From Paludibacteraceae bacterium (GTDB taxonomy: Bacteria; Bacteroidota; Bacteroidia; Bacteroidales; Paludibacteraceae): a DNA stretch of 64,000 nt. The position numbers and the translations under genes are program-made. Below the pieces are notes generated by a model. The model did no database searches and was not told the DNA's origin. It saw only the letters and a program-made list of their open reading frames with translations. Position 1 is the stretch's first letter, and each line of letters starts with the position of its first letter. The DNA is taken from NCBI GenBank assembly GCA_017937025.1, contig JAGBEJ010000002.1:266816-330815 (forward strand), read 5' to 3'. This document shows, one piece after another, positions 17,693 through 26,850 of the stretch.

Positions 17693-19045
17693 ATGGAAAG
17701 AGACAGTATCGACTTCGGCAAGACGAACATCCCAAGACTATTTGTGAAATTATTCATACCCACAGTCTTAGGAATGCTCTTCAACTCAATATTCAACATT
17801 GCCGATGGAATATTCGTGGGCAAAGGCGTAGGCAGCGACGCTCTCGCAGCCGTCAACATAAGCGCACCGCTATACACACTGAGCACAGGACTGGGACTGC
17901 TGTTCGGCACTGGCGCGTCCGTCGTGGCGCAGATACACCTGTCGAGAAAGAACACCAAGGCAGCCAACATAAACATAACGCAAGCGCTCACCATACCTAC
18001 AGCATTAATGTGCGGAATCATGCTCATGATTGTGATTTTCGCGCCAGAATTGAACTACGTGTTCGGCGGTTCCGAAAAGTTAGAGCCGCTCACCGTGGAA
18101 TACATGAGATACGTGAGCCCCACTTTCCTGTTCATGATTGTCATGATTGTGGGAATGTTCGTCATAAGGCTCGACGGCTCGCCTAAGTACGCGATGCTGT
18201 CAAACGTCATACCATCTGTGCTGAACATCGTGCTCGACTGGGCGTTCATCTTTCCGCTCGACATGGGAATCAAGGGCGCCGCCATCGCCACAAGCACAGC
18301 GCAAGGTCTCGGAGCCATCATGGTACTGCTCTACTTCGTGAATAAAACCAAAGTCATAAACCTGTACATGCCGAAGTTCAGCAGGACGAGCTTGCGCCTA
18401 ACGGCAAGAAACGCGGGTTATATGTGCAAATTGGGATTCCCTACATTCGTCGGCGAAATAGCCATGTCATTCATCATGATGACAGGCAACTACATGTTCA
18501 TGAGCCGTTTGCAGGAGGACGGAGTGGCAGCCTTCAGCATCGCTTGCTATCTGCTGCCGGTCATATTCATGTTCGGAGGCGCTATAGGCGAGTCCATGCT
18601 GCCCATTGTGAGTTTCAACCACGGACTGAAAAACAAAGCCAGAATCCACAGCACATTAAAACTGTCACTCAGTCTCACTGCGACATGCGGTATGTTCATG
18701 ACCTGGCTCAGCGTCATGTTCAACGACCAGCTGCTCATGCTCTTCATCGACAAAGGCACAAGGGCGTTCGAGATAGCCTCGGCAGGTCTCGACTACTACA
18801 GCGCCGGCTTTCTGTTCATATCCATAAACCTTGTAATGATAATGTTTCTGCAAAGCATAGAGCGCCCTAAGGCATCATTGTTTTTCATGGTGTTAAGAGG
18901 CTTCGTCATAGTGCTGCCGGCTTTCTTCATTCTGCCGTCATTCATCGGCGACGCTGGTCTATGGCTGAGCATACCAGTGGCAGAATCCGTGGTGACTGTA
19001 CTTATTATCGCATACACCGTCATCAACAGAAAAAGATTGTATTAG
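17693..19045 (+). CDS. MATE-family multidrug/sodium efflux transporter
   Basis: 450 residues with about twelve membrane segments. The N-terminus LFVKLFIPTVLGMLFNSIFN and the GKGVGSDALAAVNIS segment, repeated in weaker form in the second half, are typical of DinF/NorM-type MATE exporters. It would export cationic compounds in exchange for Na+ or H+ across the inner membrane. It has its own promoter box. A fragment of an AraC regulator lies 62 nt downstream; no functional link is shown. Confidence 0.92.
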   Translation: MERDSIDFGKTNIPRLFVKLFIPTVLGMLFNSIFNIADGIFVGKGVGSDALAAVNISAPLYTLSTGLGLLFGTGASVVAQIHLSRKNTKAANINITQALTIPTALMCGIMLMIVIFAPELNYVFGGSEKLEPLTVEYMRYVSPTFLFMIVMIVGMFVIRLDGSPKYAMLSNVIPSVLNIVLDWAFIFPLDMGIKGAAIATSTAQGLGAIMVLLYFVNKTKVINLYMPKFSRTSLRLTARNAGYMCKLGFPTFVGEIAMSFIMMTGNYMFMSRLQEDGVAAFSIACYLLPVIFMFGGAIGESMLPIVSFNHGLKNKARIHSTLKLSLSLTATCGMFMTWLSVMFNDQLLMLFIDKGTRAFEIASAGLDYYSAGFLFISINLVMIMFLQSIERPKASLFFMVLRGFVIVLPAFFILPSFIGDAGLWLSIPVAESVVTVLIIAYTVINRKRLY

Positions 19046-19107
19046 ACCGCCAAGAAAAGTCCAGAAGACAGCACCAATACAGCTTGCCTTCTGGACCACA
19101 CTTATGA

Positions 19108-19329
19108 AAGAAATACCTGTCCCACATAATCAAAGAAACCACTGGCAGAGGAGCGCCACAATGGATCAACGAGTATGTCATAACGAACGCCAAAGTGCTC
19201 CTGAACGAACGGAGAGACCTCAGTATCAAAGAGATTTCCGAAACAATGGGTTTTGCCGAGCTGCCATTGTTCTGCAGATACTTCAAGCGCAGCACCGGTA
19301 TGTCGCCGTCAGAATTCAGACGCAGATAA
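19108..19329 (+). pseudogene. AraC-family regulator, C-terminal HTH remnant
   Basis: An open frame without a usable start translates to KKYLSHIIKETTG, then INEYVITNAKVLLNERRDLS and IKEISETMGFAELPLFCRYF, and ends MSPSEFRRR. This is the double helix-turn-helix of AraC/XylS regulators, 73 codons. A TGA sits immediately upstream (19105-19107), and the N-terminal ligand domain and most of the first helix are missing, so only a 5'-truncated remnant remains. It probably marks old rearrangement at the left border of the AT-rich TerB-AAA island. Confidence 0.85.
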
Positions 19330-19438
19330 AAGCCAGTCCCTGAGCATTCGGTCCCCAAGCGGAGCCGAAGCACCGAACCAAGCCAAGTCAATCGTCATCC
19401 GGCATTTCGGCTACGCTCAATGACCGGAAAAATTTGTT
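19330..19438. repeat. Intergenic stretch with one dispersed short repeat
   Basis: No gene is seen. It contains TTTCGGCTACGCTCAATGACC (about 19405-19425), which recurs as CTTCGGCTGCGCTCAATGACC near 37883 and in related form near 37785, so it belongs to a family of short dispersed intergenic repeats in this genome. Confidence 0.6.
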
Positions 19439-19470
19439 TTTGAGAAATAAACCTATTTAGACTATTTTTG
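19439..19470 (+). promoter_or_regulatory. Promoter of the TerB-AAA module
   Basis: TTTG (19439-19442), 20 nt, TATTTTTG (19463-19470): an excellent Bacteroidota promoter. Transcription would start near 19476, about 310 nt before the first ATG, so leader 2 is transcribed. Confidence 0.75.
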
Positions 19471-19784
19471 CAAGATATAAGAACTACATTTACGAAAACA
19501 AAAACGAAAGATTTTTTATTAGAAAGACAAAGTTGATATAACATAGTATTAATCATAGCGTTTGCCGCTATTCTGAAATCATTCCAAAGCTTGGTCGCAT
19601 AGGAAATTATATCCAGAAGATAGCTGTGGATGTCTGCGTGTAACCACGTGGACATTCCTTGTCTGGATATAAGGGTCTGACCAAGCACCTGGAATGTGGA
19701 TGAGGATTTGTCCACGTTCTTTTTTATGGGTGCTTGGTTGTAGTGTTTTAGGTTAATGGCAAACGCGCCTAAAACAAAAGAAAA
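19471..19784 (+). promoter_or_regulatory. Structured leader element 2 (shared box, competing hairpins)
   Basis: After the promoter come ATAACATA (19538-19545), 4 nt, the 16-mer TAATCATAGCGTTTGC (19550-19565), 2 nt and CTAT: the same box and spacing as leader 3. Hairpin A (19581-19695) nests four stems: ATTCC/GGAAT; GCTTGGTC/GACCAAGC; a perfect 11-bp TTATATCCAGA/TCTGGATATAA (19607-19617 with 19662-19672); and a 13-bp apical stem with a TAAC loop. Hairpin B (19681-19737) uses the same right arm: CCAAGCACC/GGTGCTTGG and GAATGTGGA/TCCACGTTC. Hairpin C, GTTTTAGG/CCTAAAAC (19745-19775), ends 9 nt before the ATG. A and B cannot form together, which suggests a switch or attenuator. Confidence 0.7.
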
Positions 19785-20300
19785 ATGAGCACATTACAAG
19801 ACATTGCCTCAAAACTACTGGCAACAAAGAAATACACAGACAAAGCCAGTGCTATTCTTAATCTTATCGCAGACAATAAAATTAGCATGTCTGACCTCAA
19901 TAATACATTAGCGGAAATTAAAACAAAACGTATAACTGACCTCAAAGATCAACTAATCAACGTTGCAATAGATTATATAAACATATGTCTTGAAGACAAC
20001 GTTTTAACACAAACAGAGATGCAGGACTTCCGAATGTTGAAACACTTTTTCAAAATTCAAGAAGGTGATTTCATTCGCTGTCATAAAGAACAAGAGATAA
20101 AACACATATTGATCGCACAACTACATAACATACAATCCGACAACATAGTTGACAAAACAGAAGCATTGATGAAAGTTGATTTACAAGAAATGTTCGGCTT
20201 AAGTTATGATCAGTTTCTAAAAATCGAGAATGAAGTTTCAAAAGAAAGTATTAAAAATGGTGCGAATCCATTTGATTTGGACACATTCATAAAGAAATAA
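19785..20300 (+). CDS. Small helical protein, TerB-like
   Basis: 171 residues, almost entirely helical, no signal or membrane segment. Residues about 60-110 (CLEDNVLTQTEMQDFRMLKH) look like the acidic loop-helix pattern of TerB/DjlA-type domains, which are often found near membrane-linked stress and defence systems. The homology is by pattern only. The gene is strongly AT-rich with many AAA/ATA codons, unlike its neighbours, and is the first gene after structured leader 2. The AAA-ATPase gene starts 38 nt downstream, so both are probably one transcript. Confidence 0.65.
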   Translation: MSTLQDIASKLLATKKYTDKASAILNLIADNKISMSDLNNTLAEIKTKRITDLKDQLINVAIDYINICLEDNVLTQTEMQDFRMLKHFFKIQEGDFIRCHKEQEIKHILIAQLHNIQSDNIVDKTEALMKVDLQEMFGLSYDQFLKIENEVSKESIKNGANPFDLDTFIKK

Positions 20301-20338
20301 ACAACCATAAGAATAGAAATCATAAAACGTATTTGATT

Positions 20339-22942
20339 ATGGCAGGATGGAATTATAGAAGAAGGGTAAATATTGCCCCTGGAGTAACATTAAATTTCAG
20401 CAGAAAGGGAGTTTCCACATCAGTCGGACCTAAGGGAGCTCGACTCACATATGGAAAACACGGAACATATTTGAACACAAGCATTCCTGGTACAGGATTA
20501 TACCGCAGACAAAAAATTGGCGGCACAGCAAAAAGTCAAAGCAAACAAGCAGTATCTTCGTATAACACAAACGGAATCGGATGCTTGTTTGCCGTCATTT
20601 TATTCTCTATAGTATTCCTTGCAAAGCCATCATTATTCATTTCTATATTGTTAATAACTGGAGGGGTATGTTTCATTTTTTATGAAATTTTTAAAGCAAA
20701 CAAATCTGATAGTCTCCCAAAAGACGAATGCCTAAATATCCAAGACGAGCAAGATCTTGTTAGATTAAAACTAATATCTCTAAAAGACAAAGAATCTGAA
20801 ACACACAAGATTCTATCATCATACTATAAATGCTTATCAATTTTACCTCAAATCGGCGAAGCTGAGAAAATACTAACGGAACTTAAGAACAAAAAAAGCA
20901 AGAAATATATAGAACAAATTCCTATATGGGAAAAGAAAAAAGAAGAGCTAACAAAAGAATTTGAGAATGCAAAATATTCAGCAAATGAGTCTTTATCTGT
21001 TGAACACAAAAGAATATACAAAGACTTCTGCGAAAGTTTTAATGAATTGACAAACTGCGGGCGATTATTTGAACAGCAAGTAATCGAAAGCAAAGATGTC
21101 AAAATCACAACAGACGATTTTGATTTTATAAAAAACGACACAGAAACACCTGTTATCATAAGAGAAGACGGTTCACAAATATACTTCTACCCTACATTTA
21201 TCATTAATGCAAAAAGTTCAACGCGTTTTGACGTCATTTCTATGAATGATATGAAAATAGGCGTATATGACCATACGGTTTTACACAAGAATGACTGTCC
21301 TAAAGATGCGGAAATTATAGGCTTCAGATACACATATGAGAATAAGGACGGAAGTCCAGACATGCGTCGCACAATAAATCCTCTTTTGACTATAGCAAAA
21401 TACAGAGTTATCAAATTCACTAACATTGACGGATTTAAAATCAGCATCAGCAACCGTAATGTTGCCATAAAATTCGAAACTACACTAAATGACTTATTGG
21501 CGATAAACAACAACACAAATACAATTCAAGAAAATCAAGACCCATACATATTAGACAAAAAGATTTATGAGAAACATCTCAATATCGTAAAACGTACTTA
21601 CGAAATGGCCTCATGGATGAAGTCAAGCGATGATATCCAAACGGTATTAAACAAGCAAAATATCAAAATCGAAGGGAACAACACAAACAACCCTATTAAC
21701 ATACTTATAGAAATAGATTTTCTAAAGTGTTTCTTAAAACTGGGCAAGCAGCTTGATTTTACGAATTGTGAAAGTATCGGACTTATTATGCTATTCACTG
21801 CATTGCACAATAATAAAATCATTGAATACGATGAAATCACGACATATCAAATGCAATCAACTCCTTTATTAAAATATTATCAATCATTACAAAAGTCTAT
21901 TGAGAAAAACAATGAACCAGAAGGAGGTTTCTTAATCTCATTTTTATTGAAAGAGGTTGATAAAAAAATGCAATTCAAATACTTAATAATATTGCACGAC
22001 TTTTCTACCACAATAGCAGACATTGATCATACAATTACAAGCAAAGAACAAAATGGTCTTGATTATGTAGAACAGAAAATGTCTGAAACCAAACCTTCAG
22101 ATATTGATCAAAAGACTAAAAGTGAACCAGTCTCAAGCAAATCAAATAGAGCGATTGATGAATTACAAAAACTCATTGGTTTAACATCCGTCAAGAGTGA
22201 AATATCTTCGTTAGCGAATTTTATCAATATTCAAAATATGCGTCAAGAAAAGGGTATGAAAGTATCACCTATCTCATACCATTGCGTTTTCACTGGTAAT
22301 CCTGGAACTGGAAAAACAACCGTTGCTCGCATTGTTGCACGAATTTATAAAGAGTTGGGGATATTAAAGAAAGGACATCTTGTTGAAACCGACCGTTCTG
22401 GACTTGTCGCCGAATATGTTGGTCAAACTGCTGTCAAAACAAATAAGATAATTGATGAAGCCCTTGACGGCGTTTTGTTTATTGACGAGGCGTACTCTCT
22501 TGTTGACGGCGGCGAAAAAGATTTTGGGAAAGAAGCGATTTCAACCCTTCTGAAACGTATGGAAGACGAGCGTGATCGTCTAATTGTTATTTTGGCTGGT
22601 TACACAAACGACATGAAACGCTTCATTGATTCAAACCCAGGTCTCCAATCTCGTTTCAATCGTTACATTGAATTCCAAGATTACACAGCTGATGAATTGT
22701 TGCAAATTTTTGAATTCAACCTTAAGAGCAACGAGTATCAAATGTCTAATGAAGCCAAAAACGCATTAATGATACACCTGCAAAAATGTACAAAAGAAAA
22801 GGACGAACGATTTGGAAATGGACGTTTCGTCCGCAACCTATTTGAAAGAACGATAGAAAAACAGGCAAATCGTCTTTCACAAACACAAAACATTACAGCA
22901 GATATGCTAACAACAATAGAAGTCAACGACCTGCCTGAATAA
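20339..22942 (+). CDS. DUF4236 membrane protein with C-terminal CbxX/CfxQ-type AAA ATPase
   Basis: 867 residues from the ATG at 20339 (MAGWNYRRR). Residues 1-60 are a DUF4236 domain (NFSRKGVSTSVGPKGARLTY, then PGTGLYRR). Two adjacent hydrophobic segments (about 80-120) should anchor it in the inner membrane. A long helical/beta middle region has no clear family. The C-terminus is an AAA ATPase of the CbxX/CfxQ (EccA-like) class: Walker A GNPGTGKTT, Walker B VLFIDEA, the sensor region VILAGYTNDM, and the arginine-finger region NPGLQSRFNRYI. The AT-rich composition and an AraC remnant at the left border suggest acquisition. Function unknown; the leader shared with two restriction systems suggests defence. 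Confidence 0.85.
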   Translation: MAGWNYRRRVNIAPGVTLNFSRKGVSTSVGPKGARLTYGKHGTYLNTSIPGTGLYRRQKIGGTAKSQSKQAVSSYNTNGIGCLFAVILFSIVFLAKPSLFISILLITGGVCFIFYEIFKANKSDSLPKDECLNIQDEQDLVRLKLISLKDKESETHKILSSYYKCLSILPQIGEAEKILTELKNKKSKKYIEQIPIWEKKKEELTKEFENAKYSANESLSVEHKRIYKDFCESFNELTNCGRLFEQQVIESKDVKITTDDFDFIKNDTETPVIIREDGSQIYFYPTFIINAKSSTRFDVISMNDMKIGVYDHTVLHKNDCPKDAEIIGFRYTYENKDGSPDMRRTINPLLTIAKYRVIKFTNIDGFKISISNRNVAIKFETTLNDLLAINNNTNTIQENQDPYILDKKIYEKHLNIVKRTYEMASWMKSSDDIQTVLNKQNIKIEGNNTNNPINILIEIDFLKCFLKLGKQLDFTNCESIGLIMLFTALHNNKIIEYDEITTYQMQSTPLLKYYQSLQKSIEKNNEPEGGFLISFLLKEVDKKMQFKYLIILHDFSTTIADIDHTITSKEQNGLDYVEQKMSETKPSDIDQKTKSEPVSSKSNRAIDELQKLIGLTSVKSEISSLANFINIQNMRQEKGMKVSPISYHCVFTGNPGTGKTTVARIVARIYKELGILKKGHLVETDRSGLVAEYVGQTAVKTNKIIDEALDGVLFIDEAYSLVDGGEKDFGKEAISTLLKRMEDERDRLIVILAGYTNDMKRFIDSNPGLQSRFNRYIEFQDYTADELLQIFEFNLKSNEYQMSNEAKNALMIHLQKCTKEKDERFGNGRFVRNLFERTIEKQANRLSQTQNITADMLTTIEVNDLPE

Positions 22943-22986
22943 GTTCCTCGACATCCTGAAGGCGTTGTAAATCCAAAACAATAGCT

Positions 22987-22994
22987 TAATTTTG
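22987..22994 (+). promoter_or_regulatory. -7 box (TAATTTTG) for rimM
   Basis: TAATTTTG fits TAnnTTTG and lies 17 nt before the rimM ATG at 23012. The -33 element is not obvious. Confidence 0.55.
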
Positions 22995-23011
22995 CAGGCA
23001 AAACACTGCAC

Positions 23012-23539
23012 ATGATAAAAGAGGAAGACATAGAGAGAGTGGGCAAGGCCGTGAAAGCGCACAGCTACGGCGGCGAAGTGAAAATCGAGTTCGACCAGAA
23101 CTTCGACGAGGAGGCGGCCGAGTTCCTGATAGTGAAAGAGGACGGACTGCCAACGCCGTTCTATGTCGAGGGATACAAGTACAGCAGCGACACGCAAGCC
23201 ATATACAAGCTGGAGGACATAGACACCGAGGCTGACGCGAAAAGACTGCTCGTGGGCAAGGACGTGTATGTGGAAAAGGAGCACATAAGAGAGAACGTGA
23301 CGGAGGAGACCGAAGGCACTGTCTATGCGCTGAAGGGCTACACCGTGAACGACGCCAGCCACGGCCGACTGGGCACCGTGAGCGAGATTGACGACCAGAC
23401 CGCCAACATTCTGCTGATCGTGAGAAAAGACAACGGCGACGAGATAATGATACCTGTCGCCGATGAATATATCAAGGAAATTGATGACGACAGCAAGCAG
23501 ATAACACTGCAGCTGCCTGACGGATTCTTAGACCTCTGA
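23012..23539 (+). CDS. rimM: 16S rRNA processing/ribosome maturation factor RimM
   Basis: 175 residues. The N-terminal RimM domain begins ERVGKAVKAHSYGGEVKIEF, the family signature; the C-terminal PRC-barrel follows, with VNDASHGRLGTVSEI, and ends LPDGFLDL. It binds S19 and assists maturation of the 30S head. The gene is convergent with the universal-stress-type gene (stops 2 nt apart). Confidence 0.92.
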   Translation: MIKEEDIERVGKAVKAHSYGGEVKIEFDQNFDEEAAEFLIVKEDGLPTPFYVEGYKYSSDTQAIYKLEDIDTEADAKRLLVGKDVYVEKEHIRENVTEETEGTVYALKGYTVNDASHGRLGTVSEIDDQTANILLIVRKDNGDEIMIPVADEYIKEIDDDSKQITLQLPDGFLDL

Positions 23540-23541
23540 TT

Positions 23542-24342
23542 TTATCCGCAAAGGACGTAAAGGTCGGCTCTCGGATTGAGGAGCATGACCGGCACAGAGC
23601 ATTCGTTGACGAATTCGAGCTCCTTCGGGCCGAAGATTATATCATCCAGACCATAGGAACGTGACGCCGAGGCTATGACCATGCCCGCGCCAAGCTCGTC
23701 GGCACGGCGCACCGCCTCCAGCTCCACCTTGAAGCTGTCGCCCTGTGCGGCTATCTCGCTGTGTTTCAGTTCGTACTTATTTAAAAGCGTCGTTATCTTG
23801 TCGGTAGTGATGCGCGCCTTGTGTCCAAAGTCCTTAGCTGGCATGAGCAGCAGTTCCGAACCGAAGAATCGTCCGAGATTGGCAGCGAACGGTCCTTTCT
23901 CGTTGTCCTCGACCAGGAATGTGACCGGCACAAGCACCTTGTCGAGCGTAATCTTGTCGAAGTAAGGCTTAACGAATATGTACGGGATGCGCAGGTCGCG
24001 TGTTATTTTCAGGAAGGTGCGCACCTTGTTGAATCCCTTGTGCTCGGACAGCTGGAATACGATGGTGGACGCCTCGGAAGCCGTCATGAAGTCATGAAAC
24101 TCCGACAGCGAAGGCAGCAGATGGCTCTCCGCTCCTTTCGTCACCTTAGGCGACAGCTCACTCGCCCACTCTGCCAATTTCGCCTCTATCTCATCGGGCT
24201 GCAGCGGTATCTTCCTGTCGGCGTACGAGATGAAACACACAGGCTTCTCCGCTGCCTCGGCAAGCTGCACTGCCATATCTACAGCCACCTTGGGATATTC
24301 CTCGGCAGATGTGAAAACGAATATGTACTCTATGCTGTTCAT
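23542..24342 (-). CDS. Universal stress protein-like, two-domain
   Basis: 266 residues. The N-terminus IEYIFVFTSAEEYPKVAVDMAVQLAEAA and, about 130 residues later, LDKVLVPVTFLVEDNEKGPFAANLGRFF look like two UspA-type Rossmann-like starts, and the end has GAGMVIASASR followed by a VPVMLLNP finish typical of Usp folds. The usual ATP-binding G-2x-G-9x-G(S/T) motif is not clear, so it may not bind ATP. The gene begins 3 nt after murF-alr, so it is co-transcribed. Role unknown. Confidence 0.7.
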   Translation of the reverse strand: MNSIEYIFVFTSAEEYPKVAVDMAVQLAEAAEKPVCFISYADRKIPLQPDEIEAKLAEWASELSPKVTKGAESHLLPSLSEFHDFMTASEASTIVFQLSEHKGFNKVRTFLKITRDLRIPYIFVKPYFDKITLDKVLVPVTFLVEDNEKGPFAANLGRFFGSELLLMPAKDFGHKARITTDKITTLLNKYELKHSEIAAQGDSFKVELEAVRRADELGAGMVIASASRSYGLDDIIFGPKELEFVNECSVPVMLLNPRADLYVLCG

Positions 24343-24345
24343 AAA

Positions 24346-26802
24346 TTATTCCTGGTAATAAACTCTTCTGACACGAGGAGAAACCGACGTCAGAATCTCG
24401 TATGATATGGTGCCGAGCTGCTTCGCCATGTTCATTATGGAATGTCCCTTGCCGAAGATTGTGACCACATCGCCCTCCTTGGCGTCAACGCCCGTGAGGT
24501 CTATCATGCAGACGTCCATGCAGATATTGCCTACGATAGGCACGAGCTTGCCGTTGACCATGACGCTGTACGCGCGGTTGCCGAGGTGGCGGTCCAGTCC
24601 GTCGGCATATCCGATAGGTATTGCGCCGATGACGCTATCCTTGGCCAGTTTGCCGTTGCGGCAGTAGCTGACTGTCTCGGAAGCTGGCACCTTGCGTATC
24701 TGCAATATGACGGTCTTGAGCGTGCAAGCCTCCTCAAGGCGCGAGTTGTCCACGGCGCTGAATCCGTAATGACCGATGCCGAGGCGCACCATGTCGAACT
24801 GGTACTGAGGGAATCGCTCTATGCCAGCCGAGTTGAGTATGTGGCGCAGCACCTTGTGGTCGAACGCCTTGTCGAACTTGTCGGCCACGCTCTTGAAGCG
24901 GCGCACCTGCTCCTCGGTGAAGTCGTCGAAACGCTCCTCGTCGCTGCCCACGAAATGCGAGAACACCGAACGCACCAGAAGCGCGTCCTTCGCCTTCAGT
25001 CTCTTTATCAGTTCATCAGCCTCATCCAGCTCGAATCCGAGACGGCTCATGCCTGTGTTTATCTTTATGTGTACAGGATATTTCTTTACGCCCTGGCGTT
25101 CAGCCTCATCAATAAACGCTTCAAGCATCGAGAAGCTGTAAATCTCAGGCTCCAGGTGGTAGTCTATAATCTTGCCGAGTCCGCCTATCTCAGGATTCAT
25201 GACGATGATAGGCACGCTGATGCCCTCGTTGCGGAGAGTCGCGCCCTCGTCAGCCACAGCCACAGCCAGATAGTCGCATCCGTGCTGCTGCAAAGCTCTT
25301 GACACAGCCACGTCGCCCGAGCCGTAAGCGTTCGCCTTAACCATGTGCACCATCTTGGTTTCCGGTTTGAGGAACGAGCGGAAGTAATCGACGTTATGGA
25401 GTATCGCGTTTATGTCAACCTCGAGTGTGGTCTGGTGTACAATGGACGAAATCTTCGCCGACACGTCCTCGAAACGGAACGAGCGCGCGCCCTTGAGCAG
25501 CACAGCCTCGTTCTTCAGCTCGGTCAGCACGTTGGACTCCAACAAATCGCGTGTCGAAGCATAGAAACTCTTTTCGGCAATGTTGAAGAGATTGGCGTTC
25601 GCCGAAATCTCCGGTCCAACGCCGATGAGACGCTCCACCGCCTTGTTTTTCAGCAGTTCGGCCACCGACATATACAGCGAGACAGTGTCCTTGCCGCTCT
25701 GGAATATGTCGGACAGGATTATGGTTTTCTTCAGTTTCTTGGCCTCGGCCTGTGACTTCAGGAAGTCAAGGGCTATGGAGAGCGAGTCGAAGTCGGAGTT
25801 GTAGGAGTCGTTTATGACGAGACATCCATTCTCGCCGTTCTTCACCTCAAGGCGCATGGCTACAGATTTCAGTGTCGTGAAGCGCTTGGCTATCTCGTCG
25901 GGGTCTGTGCCTAACCAGAGCATGAAGCAAAGGCAGTTCATGGCGTTCTCCACCGAGGCGTTGTCGCCGAAAGGCAGAGTCAGCTCATGCTCCTTGTTCT
26001 TGTATTTATACTTTATGTCGTAGCCGTTGGCTGTGTTGCCTGCAGAAAGCAACTTGACTGTCGTTCCGGCAGCCTTGCCCCAAGTGAAATGCTCGGCTTT
26101 GAGGTCGGCCTGAGCCACGGCTATGTCCAGCAGTTTGTCGTCCTTGCCGTAGATGACAACGTCGGCTGTGGCGAAAAGGCGGAGCTTCTGCTCGCACTTC
26201 TCCTTGAGCGACGCGAAGTTCTCTTGATGCGCCTCGCCGAGGTGTGTAAATATGCCTACTGTCGGCTTTATGATGCAGGCGAGCTTGTCCATCTCGCCCG
26301 GCTTCGAGATGCCGGCCTCGATGATGGCGAGCTCGGTCTGCTCGTCGATTTCAAGCACCGAGAGCGGCACACCTATCTGCGAGTTGTAGCTTCGTGGCGA
26401 GCGTGTCACCTTCTTGTCGTCGCCTATGAGCTGGCTTATCCACTCCTTGACTATCGTCTTGCCGTTGCTGCCGGTCACACCCAGCACAGGGATATTGAAC
26501 TTGGCGCGGTGATAGGCGGCGAACTTCTGCATCGCCTTCAGCGGGTCGGGTGTGACAAGGAAATTCGCTCCGTCGCAGACAACAGACTCATCGCTTATGA
26601 TAAAAGACTTGACACCGACAGAAATCAAGTCCTTGACGTAGCGGTGACCGTCATTGCGAGATGTCTTTATCGCAACAAAAATAGAACCCGAAGGATATGA
26701 AACCGTACGACTGTCGGTTATCACATAGGAAACCATAGCCGAGCCGTCACCAATGAGCTTTGCGCCAGTGACTTTGGCTATTTCTTCAAGAAGATACTTC
26801 AT
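24346..26802 (-). CDS. Bifunctional MurF ligase / alanine racemase
   Basis: 818 residues, a fusion typical of Bacteroidales. Residues 1 to about 455 are UDP-MurNAc-tripeptide:D-Ala-D-Ala ligase (MurF) with the ATP loop GVTGSNGKT (108-116) and the NDSYNS motif (331-336). Residues about 460-818 are alanine racemase (Alr) with the PLP lysine in VKANAYGSG (Lys489) and the C-terminal NICMDVCMIDLTG. The chain can make D-alanine and, after D-Ala-D-Ala ligase action elsewhere, attach the dipeptide to the peptidoglycan precursor. Cytoplasmic. The Usp-like gene follows in the same operon; the membrane-protein paralogs lie upstream. Confidence 0.95.
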   Translation of the reverse strand: MKYLLEEIAKVTGAKLIGDGSAMVSYVITDSRTVSYPSGSIFVAIKTSRNDGHRYVKDLISVGVKSFIISDESVVCDGANFLVTPDPLKAMQKFAAYHRAKFNIPVLGVTGSNGKTIVKEWISQLIGDDKKVTRSPRSYNSQIGVPLSVLEIDEQTELAIIEAGISKPGEMDKLACIIKPTVGIFTHLGEAHQENFASLKEKCEQKLRLFATADVVIYGKDDKLLDIAVAQADLKAEHFTWGKAAGTTVKLLSAGNTANGYDIKYKYKNKEHELTLPFGDNASVENAMNCLCFMLWLGTDPDEIAKRFTTLKSVAMRLEVKNGENGCLVINDSYNSDFDSLSIALDFLKSQAEAKKLKKTIILSDIFQSGKDTVSLYMSVAELLKNKAVERLIGVGPEISANANLFNIAEKSFYASTRDLLESNVLTELKNEAVLLKGARSFRFEDVSAKISSIVHQTTLEVDINAILHNVDYFRSFLKPETKMVHMVKANAYGSGDVAVSRALQQHGCDYLAVAVADEGATLRNEGISVPIIVMNPEIGGLGKIIDYHLEPEIYSFSMLEAFIDEAERQGVKKYPVHIKINTGMSRLGFELDEADELIKRLKAKDALLVRSVFSHFVGSDEERFDDFTEEQVRRFKSVADKFDKAFDHKVLRHILNSAGIERFPQYQFDMVRLGIGHYGFSAVDNSRLEEACTLKTVILQIRKVPASETVSYCRNGKLAKDSVIGAIPIGYADGLDRHLGNRAYSVMVNGKLVPIVGNICMDVCMIDLTGVDAKEGDVVTIFGKGHSIMNMAKQLGTISYEILTSVSPRVRRVYYQE

Positions 26803-26850
26803 CTTATTAATTGATAATCATTCAACGAACCACGAAGGTAAGAATAATTA

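Noticed and set aside
19395..19715. Small minus-strand protein across the leader 2 hairpins
   Set aside because: Its sequence is dictated by the paired arms, it has no family match, and the promoter and box read on the plus strand.
19581..19740. Retron ncRNA (msr-msd)
   Set aside because: Long inverted repeats upstream of an accessory operon suggested a retron, but neither downstream protein has a reverse transcriptase motif such as YxDD.
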